Below, one piece after another: positions 49,845 through 60,137 of a stretch of DNA of 64,000 nucleotides. Source of the stretch: Epiperipatus broadwayi. Taxonomy: Eukaryota > Onychophora > Udeonychophora > Euonychophora > Peripatidae. The notes beneath the pieces were generated by a model, which was given only the letters and a program-made list of their open reading frames with translations, searched no databases and was not told the DNA's origin. The stretch spans positions 7,507,998-7,571,997 of the forward strand of contig JAQFVV010012395.1 in the NCBI GenBank assembly GCA_028023455.1, given 5' to 3'. Each line of letters starts with the position of its first letter. The first letter of the stretch is position 1. The translations under genes and the position numbers were made by a program.

Positions 49845-50584
49845 TGCACTAGTTTCAATCCCCCTACCTTTATCTCTATCATTGGACAGCTCTGAGGTGC
49901 CATTATGGGTGTGCTCTCTTCTCCACTACATACCAGATTCACTACTTGCATACAATCAACTTCTGCATTTTCATCCTCATCCTGACCATCCACCTTTCCC
50001 CTATTGTTGTCCAATGCCATTAGTATTTCAGCCATCTGCTCTACCGTTTGCTTGCTGATCATTATTTGTTGAACATTCCCAGGTAAACCACACCTAACTG
50101 TACGCATAATATGCTGCTCCGATAATTTGTATGCTGAGATTGATCTCAATTTTGCTACTTGTCTATGAAAAAATGTAATAAATAACTCATCCATCTTCCA
50201 CATGTCCTGCTCTATCTGAAACTGAACCTTTTCCTGTAGCTCCTCCCCCCAATAGTTTGCCAACACTGAACACTTGTATTCACCGAATGTTGCTAGTTTT
50301 ATACATAATGAATTCCACCAGAGCTGAGCTTCTCCCTGTATGTGACTGCAAGCTAAGGCAATTCTTGCTCCATTGCTTAAACTATTCAAGATGCAATAAT
50401 GTTCCAATCTCTCTAAGTGGTCATTTGGATTCTCCCCTCTGTTTCCTGAGAATGCCTTTATTTTTAGCAGCTGGTTTACTGCCTACATTTTATGTATGTG
50501 CACCCATGTTTTCATATTCTCATGTTCCCTTTCTAACACCTCTACTCTTTTTATTACTTCCTCCAACTCTATATCTTTTTCCAT
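49814..50584 (-). pseudogene. Ty3-type gag with one in-frame stop
   Basis: An ATG at 50584-50582 opens a frame with a short coiled, Glu-rich N-terminus, then a TAG near 50485. It continues in phase with FSGNRGENPNDHLERLEHY, the QGEAQLWWNSL capsid motif typical of Ty3 gag, and a helix-rich region ending in an acidic stretch. No CCHC zinc knuckle was found. The product would form the element's particle. Confidence 0.75.
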
Positions 50585-50951
50585 TTTGAAACCATTTTTT
50601 TTATTTATATATATATTTTTTTCAAACTAGCGCTTACGTTAAACTAAATTTAATATACGACTTACTTATTTATTTTTCTTACTAAGACAGTGACACACGC
50701 TAACTCCACCCCTTTTGTCCATTTTTCTATCCAATCTTAACGCTTCAGCTTTGCCTATAATACCCAATTGTCTCTGATTTGGTAGCATAAATGTCAAAAT
50801 CTCTTTTCATTTAAAGAAAAAAAAGTTTTCGGTCAATTCTTTTTTTTTTTAAATTAAAACACTTTCACATAAGTAATTTAGTTTTTGTATAAAACAAAAT
50901 TTTCAAACAAGAAACAAAGTATTTAGTTACTGTTGTTTCTTAGGTCCAGCC

Positions 50952-50969
50952 CCAAGTTGGGTAAAGCCA
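50952..50969 (-). promoter_or_regulatory. candidate tRNA primer-binding site
   Basis: Two bases after the end of the 5' LTR, the minus strand reads TGGCTTTACCCAACTTGG. Starting with TGG, the complement of the tRNA CCA end, at this distance is typical. The tRNA species was not identified. Confidence 0.5.
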
Positions 50970-50971
50970 TT

Positions 50972-52521
50972 TGTATTGGGTTCTAATATGAGACATTCGA
51001 AACACTGGCCTCTTAGGCAGAGAAGAACATACTCGGAGAGTATGTATGCCCAAACGATAGCTATAAAATATATAACTAGCATTACATTTCCAGGACATAG
51101 CTTCTTCTCGGCTGTTGAGTTCAACACCACGTTCAAAGCATTTTTTTTGTTTATGTATAAACACGGGCTCCAGTTAATTATTCAAGAATGAATAAATAAT
51201 GAGCTTTGAGCAATGGCCACTAACTCAACACCTAAATATCCATGACTAGCTCAGTTGTTTGTAATCACTAATAGATTATACATAATTAGTGGTGAAAGAA
51301 TTGATAAAGATTTGTAAAAGAATTGATAAAAAGAATTGACTGACAAATAGAGTTTAAATTTTAAGACAATTTATTAACTAACATTAATTTACTAAATTTA
51401 AACATCTTTATAATTTTTTTAACTAATATAACACACGCACATTTTAAATTAACACACTATAATATATATCTTATGAAAAGCATAAATAATGTTTGACGTT
51501 TATAAAATCATATAGCATTCACAAACATGCACATCAATAGTTCATTTTATGCATGATTATAGAGTTCAAATTACTTGTCTCTGGAGGCTTTATGAATTTT
51601 AATGCAATGGCTATTATGGTATAAACGAAAATAAGCAAATGTTTTACCTAGGATTTTGAACGTAGATTTAGAACTTTGTTTTCTTCTTGTTTGCTGCTTC
51701 TTCCAGCTGGCTGGGATGTTTCCTTGATGAATTTTCTTATTATTCATGATTATTACTATTGGAGACAATTAGATACTGATGGAGATTTTCTAAGATGTTA
51801 CGCTGACATTATTTCACAGGCAGATATTGCTGATCTTATTTGACTAAGGCTGGAGAAAGACATGTGTTCCCAAAAGCTGTTCAGCACTGCATTTTACTTC
51901 TGGATACAATTAACTCAACTGATTGTCCTCTCTTGACTTAACTGACTCAATTAATTTCTGAACTGAACTGATTATCCGATAAAATTTTACTATTTATAAC
52001 TGCGAAGTGTTTTTTTTCGATATCCTCCAGCAATATCTGTTGTCAAAATTCCATTGATAATCCTTTGACAAGGTGTTTTGGAAGATTGTTTAATTAGTAA
52101 TAGCCATGCAGTCATGTTGTTTTACATTTTACTTAATAGCCATCGTGGAGTGTTTTTGAATTTTTAACTTTCATTTATTATTTCTTATTTCTTTAGTATG
52201 GATACATTCATTACGCATCCATTTATTCTATTATTGACAATCGCACATATATACACACATATATAACTAGTTTTAAGATTATTTTTCTTTAATTCGAATA
52301 AAAAGAGATTTGTATTTTTTAAACTTTAAATTATATTTCGACTAATAATAATAAACTCTACTTCCTATTATAAAACTTTTAGTTTATCTTTTCTAACCAA
52401 AACTTCCCCTCCCCCCTTTTAATCAATTATTTTCTAACTTTTATTTCAAACTCTTTTATGAAAAATTATTTTAATAATTTTTTTAGATAAATTATCATGT
52501 GCCAATATCAATATTGGTACA
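50972..52521 (-). repeat. 5' LTR of the Ty3-type element
   Basis: It ends GGTACA against ATATATAC on the plus strand and begins TGTATTGGG at its inner edge. It is colinear with 44863-46404. By reading, the two LTRs differ only by scattered changes, which suggests a less ancient insertion than the number of stops in the coding part implies. Confidence 0.85.
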
Positions 52522-52804
52522 ATATATACTTTTATTTACAATATGTTTATCATTGCTATACTCCACCTACTATTGTTAGTAAGGTATAGCTTTTAAATCT
52601 AGGGTGAAGAAAGAAGGAACTTCACATGCTCTTATAGATTTCCCTCCCACTTCCAGCTGTATCTCGGTAGCCTGCATCATAAGTATATACAGTGACACTT
52701 CAATCTTTACAATAAAAGCTTGCCTCATGCTAATTATTGGTTCTAGCAGCTTCCAGTCCTGAAGGTGAACTTGCTTAACTATATGCCATTTAGCTTTGAT
52801 AAAT
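52522..52804. other. intronic DNA, no feature recognised
   Basis: Moderately AT-rich. No exon or repeat was supported. Confidence 0.35.
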
Positions 52805-53075
52805 ATTATCTGGAGAATGAGAATCTGTCATTCAGCTTAGTGACTTAAGTTCTCTGAATAATGTATATATGGCACTTCCGGTTTTACAGTAGTTCTCTCT
52901 CAGAATATGTATGGAAAATGTATACCATTCAGCTTTGACAGTAGTTCTCTGGAGAATGTATATTCTACCTTTCAGCTATGTAGCAATAGTTCTCTGTGAG
53001 CATGTGTATTTGATCATTGTTGGAGAGAATGAGGATTCTGTCTTTCAGCTTTGTGACAATAGTTCTCTCACCCTA
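52805..53075 (+). repeat. degenerate minisatellite of about 45-50-bp units
   Basis: Five or six units each start GTTCTCT or ATTATCT and run through GGAGAATG, a T-rich middle and TTTCAGCTTTGTGACAATA. The units vary in length and some have short insertions. The 69-codon frame at 52911-53120 is a by-product. Confidence 0.65.
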
Positions 53076-53463
53076 CTTCAAAAAAAGACTGACTATTTAT
53101 TGCCAGATCCCCATCCATAATGAAAATATTTGGATTCAGTGAGCATCATTGCTTATTGGCCAATTCTTTCCACAGGCTATGTGTTATCTTTTTGTATATG
53201 CATTGGTTAGCAGCAATGGATGCTCAATTCAATCTAGATAAGATGGAATCTGGACTAGTTCATTATTTAAAGGCAAGGTGAGATATGACTGATAAGAAGA
53301 TCCAGACATCATCATTCAAAAAGTATCATAATAAAAGAATAGAAATAGAATAAATTGTGTCTGCAATCAAGAAAAAGAATAAACAATATTTAGTTATATA
53401 TGATTTATTTTCTATTACTGATTAATGCAAAATTGTAATGATGTGATGTTTATTTCTTTGCAG

Positions 53464-53497
53464 AATCTGAATATAATGAAAGATCCATTGAAAAACG
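53464..53497 (+). CDS. candidate third exon of the secreted prepropeptide (copy B)
   Basis: A 34-base exon is bounded by TTTATTTCTTTGCAG and GTAAAG. Joined in phase 1 to the exon ending at 41169, it reads Glu then SEYNERSIEK and a split codon starting CG, which must encode Arg. The result is an acidic propeptide ending in Lys-Arg, a typical prohormone convertase site. The phase fit and the acidic-then-dibasic pattern support it. The 12.3-kb intron this requires (it contains the Ty3 element and other repeats) and the lack of a confirmed next exon are reasons for caution. Confidence 0.5.
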
Positions 53498-54069
53498 GTA
53501 AAGCAATAAATTATATCTATATGTTAAATTTAGTATTTTCATGGTTTATTATTCATGAAACCACAGATAACATTACTTTTGATATTGCTAGGAAACCCTC
53601 AATTATTAATTGAAAGTTTTGAAACTAAACAAGTTTCTCTGGTAATCTGTAATGGCTTTTTTTTTGTTTGGAGTTTAATTAAAAGAAAAAGGAGAACCCC
53701 ATGCTAATGAAATAATTGTCTGGCTTTCAATATTTATAACAACTTGGATTAGAAATGAAAGACTTTTTCTAAGAGAACTATTATATGTTACTAAATAAAC
53801 TTGTTTAGTTTTGGGACTGTCAATTTACAACTAATGGTTTTTAGCCACATCAAAGATAAACTTATCTTTGATTGTTTACATAAATATAATTCTTTAAATT
53901 TTATTATTTATATATACAGTGGGGCTGCAAACTGGACTATACTGTATTTTGTTTTAAATCCCCCTCACATTCTAAGAAAATCACTGTATAATAGCTCATT
54001 CTTGTTGATAAAGAATGATTGGAATAGAATGCCAATTGTTTATTGAACTGCAGGTGTTTATTACTTTTC
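53498..54069. other. intronic DNA, no further exon recognised
   Basis: The open frame 53801-54046 has no splice-bounded or family-like features. The LINE target site is at 54070. Confidence 0.35.
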
Positions 54070-54223
54070 AAAACACATTTATAGATCTATCACTTCCGGT
54101 TCTTAAACAGCAAGCAACGTGAACGATAGCTCTCCTCAAAAATTGAAATCAGCAGGAAAGGGGGTGTCAAACCCCATTCTAAACCCCTAAATACAAGGTA
54201 AGAGAAGTTTTATATATTTAAAA

Positions 54224-56312
54224 ATGGAATGTGACAATGATATAGATAATATACATAGCAATTCAAGCTTAAAATGTCACACTCAGTCGTTCAACAGAAA
54301 CAATGGCCGAAATCTTCATAGCTATAATAACAAATCTCAGGCTCCATCTGAGATCAAAAACCTTCCCATTAACAATACTAAGCACCAAATAATTACTGAC
54401 AACATTAAAGTGCAAGAAATTATACAAACTTCGTCAGTTATATGCAATAGCATTGGTCTCCCATCGGGTGAAATAACAGCCAATAATAATAATACATATG
54501 AAAACAGTAACAACACACACCGTATTTCCCAAACTCCTTTAGGAGAAATAAATAAACACAATTCATCCACAACCGCGAAACACTCTCAGAATAATTTGAA
54601 ACAAAAAATAAAATATCAGCAAAATCTATCTGAAGAAAGGAAAAAAAAATTTTTTAAATCACCAGAGGTCACCAAATTCGCTGCTGTAACTCCAGAGACT
54701 GTCAACAGTATTTCGGGAGAAAAAAATGAAATAACAGATAAAAAAAAATCAACAAAACCCATTCACAAACAAATGAAAATTTCAAACTAGATGAACCTTT
54801 AATATCTACATCGTTTGAACATTTCAAAACAGACTCACAAATACAAACCCTTCCAAAAAAATCTATATCCTATGCTAACGCTTTAAGTATCAACAAAGAT
54901 GTTAAAACCACGGAGACTAACTCGGTCAGCAATATTAATGAAATGTTTATAGGCATATCGTAATATGAAAGAGAAATCACAACAGAAGACAATCAACACC
55001 CCCAATCAATTAAGATATTAAATTATAATAATATTACCGATGAAATGCATCAAAACATAAACTATAATTTCAACAAAACTATTCCAAACATGCTCTATAA
55101 ATCTTTCCAAAATTATTACAATGACAAAACTCTAATCCTAGCAGTAACGCATGAAAACTTATCATTATACAAATTCCCCATGGAGCATTTATATTCCATA
55201 ATTAAACAACATGATTCAGAGTTGGGAATTTATCAAATACTAACACACCCTAATGAAAGATATGTGGCAATAGAATTTAAGACCTGGGCAGACAGGCTCC
55301 AATTTAAAAACAATATTAAAATACTGGGAAATAAAATACTTTGCACTGTAGAAATGAACATACCTATAATACTACAAGGGAAAATCAAAAACTGCCTAAC
55401 AAGATTCACTGAACAAGAGCTCCAAAATATCCTCAATCCCTATGGCACTGTTTCAAAATTTAAATTCCTTCCAGACCCCATCTTGAACGGAAACATAATA
55501 TCAAATGCAGCAATCTTTTCACTAGCCATGAAAAAAACATTTCTCCCACTGACATCCCTACTGTAGTTAATGCAAGAGGTTCACCAATGGTCCTAATATT
55601 CAGGGGGTGCGGCCTCAGTGCTTTCACTGTTTACAAAGGACACACTTTATAAAAGACTGTTTCGTTTCTGCACTATCTGCAATAAAAAGAAATGCAAGTT
55701 CCACCGCTGCAGTGGAAAGAATATAGAAACAACAACAACTACAGACACCAAACAGTCACCTAAAACAGACAATAATATTGAAAACCACACTGATAAACAC
55801 AGAGCTACAACATCAAACTACACTGAATCTATAGTCATAACTCCCACAGATGTAACACCAGACCACATAATATCTAGAGATGAAGATCAAGATGATAATC
55901 TTTCCCAACAAACTGAAATGGAATTCCACAACAATACAACCAAAAATAGAAATGATAAACAAACAACTACATCAAGTACACCTAATCTCATTTCAAACCA
56001 ATACACAGATAATATTCAGTCAATAAACAGAACAACATTGGAAAAAAGGGCTATGAATCAATGCTTGACAATCCTTCAGACTTGAAATCACTTCCAATAG
56101 AAGAAACAGACACTAGAATCAAAATAGACAAAAATAACACCCAATCACCTAGAAAGTCACAAAATAAACAAAATGCAATAACTCCACATCCTCAAAAAGA
56201 AAGTAGCAAAATCAATAAACCAAGGAAAAAATTCAACCCAGCACACACCAAAACTCCAAACCTGGGGGAAAAGGATGGTTTATCTGGACATTGGAATCAG
56301 GATCTTTCATAA
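54224..56312 (+). pseudogene. LINE ORF1 (nucleic-acid-binding protein), frameshifted
   Basis: Four frames together form one protein-like track. 54224-54790 is Asn-, Ser- and Lys-rich and probably disordered. 55045-55566 contains a folded region with LAVTHENLSLYKFPMEHLYS and ILNPYGTVSKFKFLPDP, an RRM-like alternation of strands and helices. At 55623-55665, in another frame, CFHCLQRTHFIKDC is a CX2CX4HX4C zinc knuckle. At 55678-55719, in the next frame, CTICNKKKCKFH is a second Cys/His cluster, so a one-base shift separates the two. 55720-56312 is Thr-, Asn- and Lys-rich. The protein would bind element RNA. Confidence 0.7.
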
Positions 56313-56714
56313 GAAGTAGAGCTAACACGACAAGCTATACCAAATATTAATAAACGGAAATCAGATGTTCCGGATAAATCAAGCTCAGATGATGATATGA
56401 ATTCTGGGTTTATAACACAACTACCTACATTAAAACCAGATTCACAAGAATCACAAGTAAACACAATGTGTCATGGGAAAAAAAGAAAAGAAAAATCTCT
56501 GAGCACTTTGATACTGATTCAGCACCAATGGAAGATGATCCCTATTTGGAATTTCCAGATTCTTTGGAAAATGAGGACCTTCCAGTACTCATGGAATCAA
56601 ATCTACATCAACTCTCATTGGAAGAAGCATCAGATCAAGAAACCAATTATAGTTATTTACTTCCAAATTCTCCCCGAGACCAGGGGCCGGCTAAGGGGGC
56701 AGGGACACTATATT

Positions 56715-57581
56715 ATGAATTATAAAATTGCAGGGATTAATGTCCATGGCCTCAACTCATTGGCCCGTGCTCATGCAATTAGAAATTGGATAAGCATTAA
56801 CTCGCCCCACATCCTTTTAATGGGGGAAACAAAATTCCATAATAACACTGACACTAAAATAGAAACATTAATTGCCACTATGGGCTTCACTAAATTTTCA
56901 GTTGGACATTCAGCAGCTGGAGGGGTTGGAGTATTAATTAACAAAAAATTTCCTCCAAACAAATTCTGTATACTCTATTTGGATAACAACTTAATCTTAT
57001 TAGAAATAGACTATTGGGGCTACAGCATAAATCTAGCTTATATATACACTTCAAACAATCCTACTATCTATCACAAAATCATTCAGATTTTAAATGCTAT
57101 CCTTAGCAACAAATCAGGTTCTTTACTTATATTGGGAGATTTTAACACCACAAATGGTTGCTTTAACTTAAAATTTTTTCCACTGGTAAATAGAAACTTG
57201 ATGTGTGGGGAAGGATTCCTTCCTCCTGGATCCTACTCCTTTTACACCAAATTCCATCAAACCCTAATAGACCTATTATATTATTCACCAGATTTACATT
57301 TTCATCTAAATGCAAAACATTTACCTGTTTTGTTTTCGGACCATACCATGGCTGGCCTCCCAACCCCAGAGGCTCTTCACAAAACCATGCAGATGGTAAC
57401 AAAATCAAACATGACAGAGGCCATAGTGTCTGAATCTTATATATATTTTCACAAAATCAACATCCTTTCAAGACCAGCTGAAAAAGCCTGGTTTTCATTT
57501 ATAGGCATCCTACAGACAATATTAAAACACCACACCATGAAAGTCAAAGGCCCTAATGGCCTCTTCAGAGATCTTCTATAA
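56715..57581 (+). pseudogene. LINE ORF2 endonuclease domain (APE type)
   Basis: From an ATG at 56715 the frame reads INVHGLNSLARAHAIRNWIS, then LLMGETKF (catalytic Glu), GGVGVLINK, LLILGDFNTTNG (Asp and Asn), LIDLLYYSP and LFSDHTM (Asp-His pair). All main catalytic positions of apurinic/apyrimidinic-like LINE endonucleases are present. An in-frame TAA at 57579-57581 ends it, and the same frame continues afterwards. The longer frame upstream to 56397 is probably ORF1-ORF2 spacer. The domain nicks target DNA to prime reverse transcription. Confidence 0.85.
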
Positions 57582-57599
57582 ATAGAGAATCAGTTTCAG

Positions 57600-59125
57600 A
57601 TGCTCCAAAGTCAACCTATCAAAACCCAAGATATATATAGTCTTAAAAACCTATACCGATCAAGACAAAAATCCCTGGGGGAATACCTATCCATTAGGAG
57701 AGCCAAATGCTATTTATCACAACAACATCACTGGACAAAAGGCTACTTGAGATGGGCACTTGGAGGGAAAAATAACAAAACCACTCCCATCTCCATCATT
57801 GCAGATGGGAAAACCTTACTGGGAACACCTATGATGAACACAATAAAAGAACACTTCCAGCAAAGAATGCAAACCGCAATCTTCGATGGCACACAATGCT
57901 GGTCTGAAGTTGATCCACAGGCACCACATGGGATCACAGAAAACCTACTCCAACAGAAAATATCTTCCCTTCCAGATGGTGTACATCCTGGATTACATGG
58001 GATTCCCTGATTCCTAATCCTACACCTCAATCAATTTTGCAATTCCCATAATGAAGAAGATGGTGGATTACCTAGCAACTGGTAATAGAGTGATACCTAA
58101 CCTTTACCCAGTGGCGCTAGTTCCATTTATAAAAAAAAAAATCAGGTTATGGATCTCTCAAACATCAGACCTATTTCCATGACACCCCTGCAGAGTCCGT
58201 GATCAAAGACCTCATCCAATCAAATGTCTTAAAGCACATATCTAACAACCAATATGTCAAGAAGGGATCATCTACTGCACATCCAATGGGCAGCATAATC
58301 TCCATCATTGATTATGTCAGAATCCACTGGAAGTCAGGGCCGATAGCTATTCAACTGGACATTGCTACAGCCTTTGACTCGGTACATATAGACATACTCT
58401 TAAATATTTTGGCTGAGTATGATGTTCCTGCAGCTGCTGTCCAGATCATAAGCAATTTACTATACAACAGGGAATAAGGGAAATTTTTATCACTATGGAT
58501 GGTAACATCACCTCCAGATTTGAACCGACACAAGCTCTCCCTCTGGGTTCCCCCCTCAGTACCCTATGCTTCATCACATATATAAATCCTCCCCTGATGG
58601 ATTTGGAAAAAAAATCTACCAGGTCTTTTTATACCCAATTTAAGCAGAGAATTCAACACATTTGCCTACATGGATGATGTAATGATCATCCTGCCACCAA
58701 GAAAACATATTGCTTTGCTACAAACAATATTAAGCTGCTATACTGAGAAATACAGGCTGCAATTCAACCCCAGCAAGTCTTTCTCCTGGCAAATTGTTTC
58801 AGGAAGGAAAATTAACACCTTCTTCTCTGCCAAGCCACAGAGATATCTTGGGTTTTCCATATTCAAATCTACCACAGAAATGACCAAAGAGATTCAGGAT
58901 AACATCCTAGAAACAACAAAAAAACTCATCACTTCCTTGTCACAAGTCTACCTTTCCCTCCCTGGCAAGGTAGCACTAATTAACATGAATGTGATGCCAA
59001 AAATAGCATACTTTCTTCCATTTATCAAATGCAACAAAAGCTTCATAAATAAAATAAATGGCTTGTGCTCAAGGCTTTTCTGGAAAGGTAAAATGGTCGC
59101 GATCAGCCTCAAAGGCACTCAGTGA
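57600..59125 (+). pseudogene. LINE ORF2 reverse transcriptase domain, frameshifted
   Basis: 57600-58010 holds the linker and the motif leading into RT (SLPDGVHPGLHGIP, corresponding to the PGPDG block). After a frame change and stops, 58199-58477 has IAIQLDIATAFDSVHIDILL (motif A Asp). 58495-58677 has ALPLGSPLSTLCFITYI (motif B). 58665-58690 has FAYMDDVMIILP (motif C, the catalytic YMDD). 58751 onward has LQFNPSKSFSWQ and RYLGFSIF, the usual thumb-proximal blocks. Four or more frame breaks make it dead, but the catalytic words survive. Confidence 0.85.
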
Positions 59126-59499
59126 CCAAGAAAGCTAAATGGTCTTGCTCTCCATTCCATTCAGCCATTGATTTACCAAAAAAACCCACCATGTCATACA
59201 CAACTTGTTAGCATCATATGGTTTTAACACAATTCTCCAAAAAACTTTCCTTCAAAAGATAACACCCACTGACTGACCCCCACCAGGCAGACAAAAATGG
59301 ATCACTAGAAACACAAGTCTTATCAAACAGAACTGCCCAATAAATGACTCCACATTCAATTCTAAAATATCATTATGGCAAGCATACACAATCCTCCATC
59401 CAATCTTACAACTTATAATCAACACATTTTATTACAATAATCAGAAATTGGTATCCAACTTTAAAAGATGGAGTCTAGAGACCAAATACTTAGACTTCC

Positions 59500-59700
59500 T
59501 CATTAAATACAACATTAATGGACTACCTACTAATCACTTCCTCTTTTACAAATGTGGTCACAACATAGACCCTATTTGCAGCATTTGCATAAACGGCGAT
59601 GAGACATTGGAACACCTTTTCTCATAATGTATGGGATTCAGAGTAATCCGAGAAATCATACTTCTCCAACACCAAGATAGATTTCCAACTGATCTCATCT
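59500..59700 (+). pseudogene. LINE ORF2 C-terminal Cys/His (zf-RVT-like) motif
   Basis: The reading NHFLFYKCGHN, then CSICINGDETLEHLFS, matches the C-terminal zinc-binding segment of many animal LINE proteins (C-x2-C, then ETLEHLF, then a Cys). The last Cys position is now past a stop codon. Confidence 0.6.
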
Positions 59701-60137
59701 CTGAAAGATAGTATCAATACTAAAACCTATCCAATAATATGTCTCTCAATATTTTTGAACTATGCCATATGGGTTACACGTTGTAAACTAATCATGGAAC
59801 ACCCACAATTTACTATAAAACAGGTTTTTTCCAAAACAATGATTAAAATCCAGAAGAGAGACCAACTCCTGGCATCGTCAAAAACATTTGAGGACACTTG
59901 GACATTATACAATATGCCAAACTAACAACAAGGTAAAAAAAGGGGGGGGCTAACAATCAGATAACAAATATGTGAAAGATCTAATGTTTACACCATATTG
60001 GACAACATAGACTCATCAGAACCCAAATGGAAATAACAAGATAGTTAGAACAACAATGTAAACCCCAATTGTATGATTACACATCACTGTATACATTAGA
60101 AATAATAAATTATTATTGAAACTAAAACACATTTATA

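Larger units (their letters stand above)
44863..52521 (-). mobile_element. complete but inactive Ty3-type LTR retrotransposon
   Basis: Two direct repeats of about 1.55 kb (44863-46404 and 50972-52521) flank gag, protease, reverse transcriptase, RNase H and integrase sequences on the minus strand. The order PR-RT-RH-IN is that of Ty3/Gypsy elements. The outer ends are TGTACC and GGTACA. The left end follows an ATATAT run and the right end precedes ATATAT, so a 4- or 6-base target duplication is compatible but ambiguous. In-frame stops in gag, PR, RT, the RT-IN spacer and IN, plus at least one frameshift in RT, make it defective. It sits in the proposed second intron of the plus-strand secreted-peptide gene, in antisense orientation. 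Confidence 0.9.
54084..60123 (+). mobile_element. full-length inactive APE-type LINE with 14-bp target-site duplication
   Basis: The element is 6,040 bases long and is flanked by identical AAAACACATTTATA at 54070-54083 and 60124-60137. Coding content in order: ORF1 with RRM-like and zinc-knuckle regions, then ORF2 with apurinic-type endonuclease, reverse transcriptase and a C-terminal Cys/His motif. The 3' end is AT-rich (ATTATTATTGAAACT) without a long A tail. Numerous frameshifts and stops inactivate it. The zinc knuckles in ORF1 and the C-terminal zf-RVT-like motif are compatible with an L1/Tx1-like clade, but the clade is not proven. It lies in sense orientation in the likely third intron of the plus-strand gene. 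Confidence 0.9.

Noticed and set aside
40225-53497. Calling the secreted prepropeptide a venom toxin
   Set aside because: Only a signal and propeptide are visible. The mature region was not found, and such precursors are shared by hormones, antimicrobial peptides and other secreted products.
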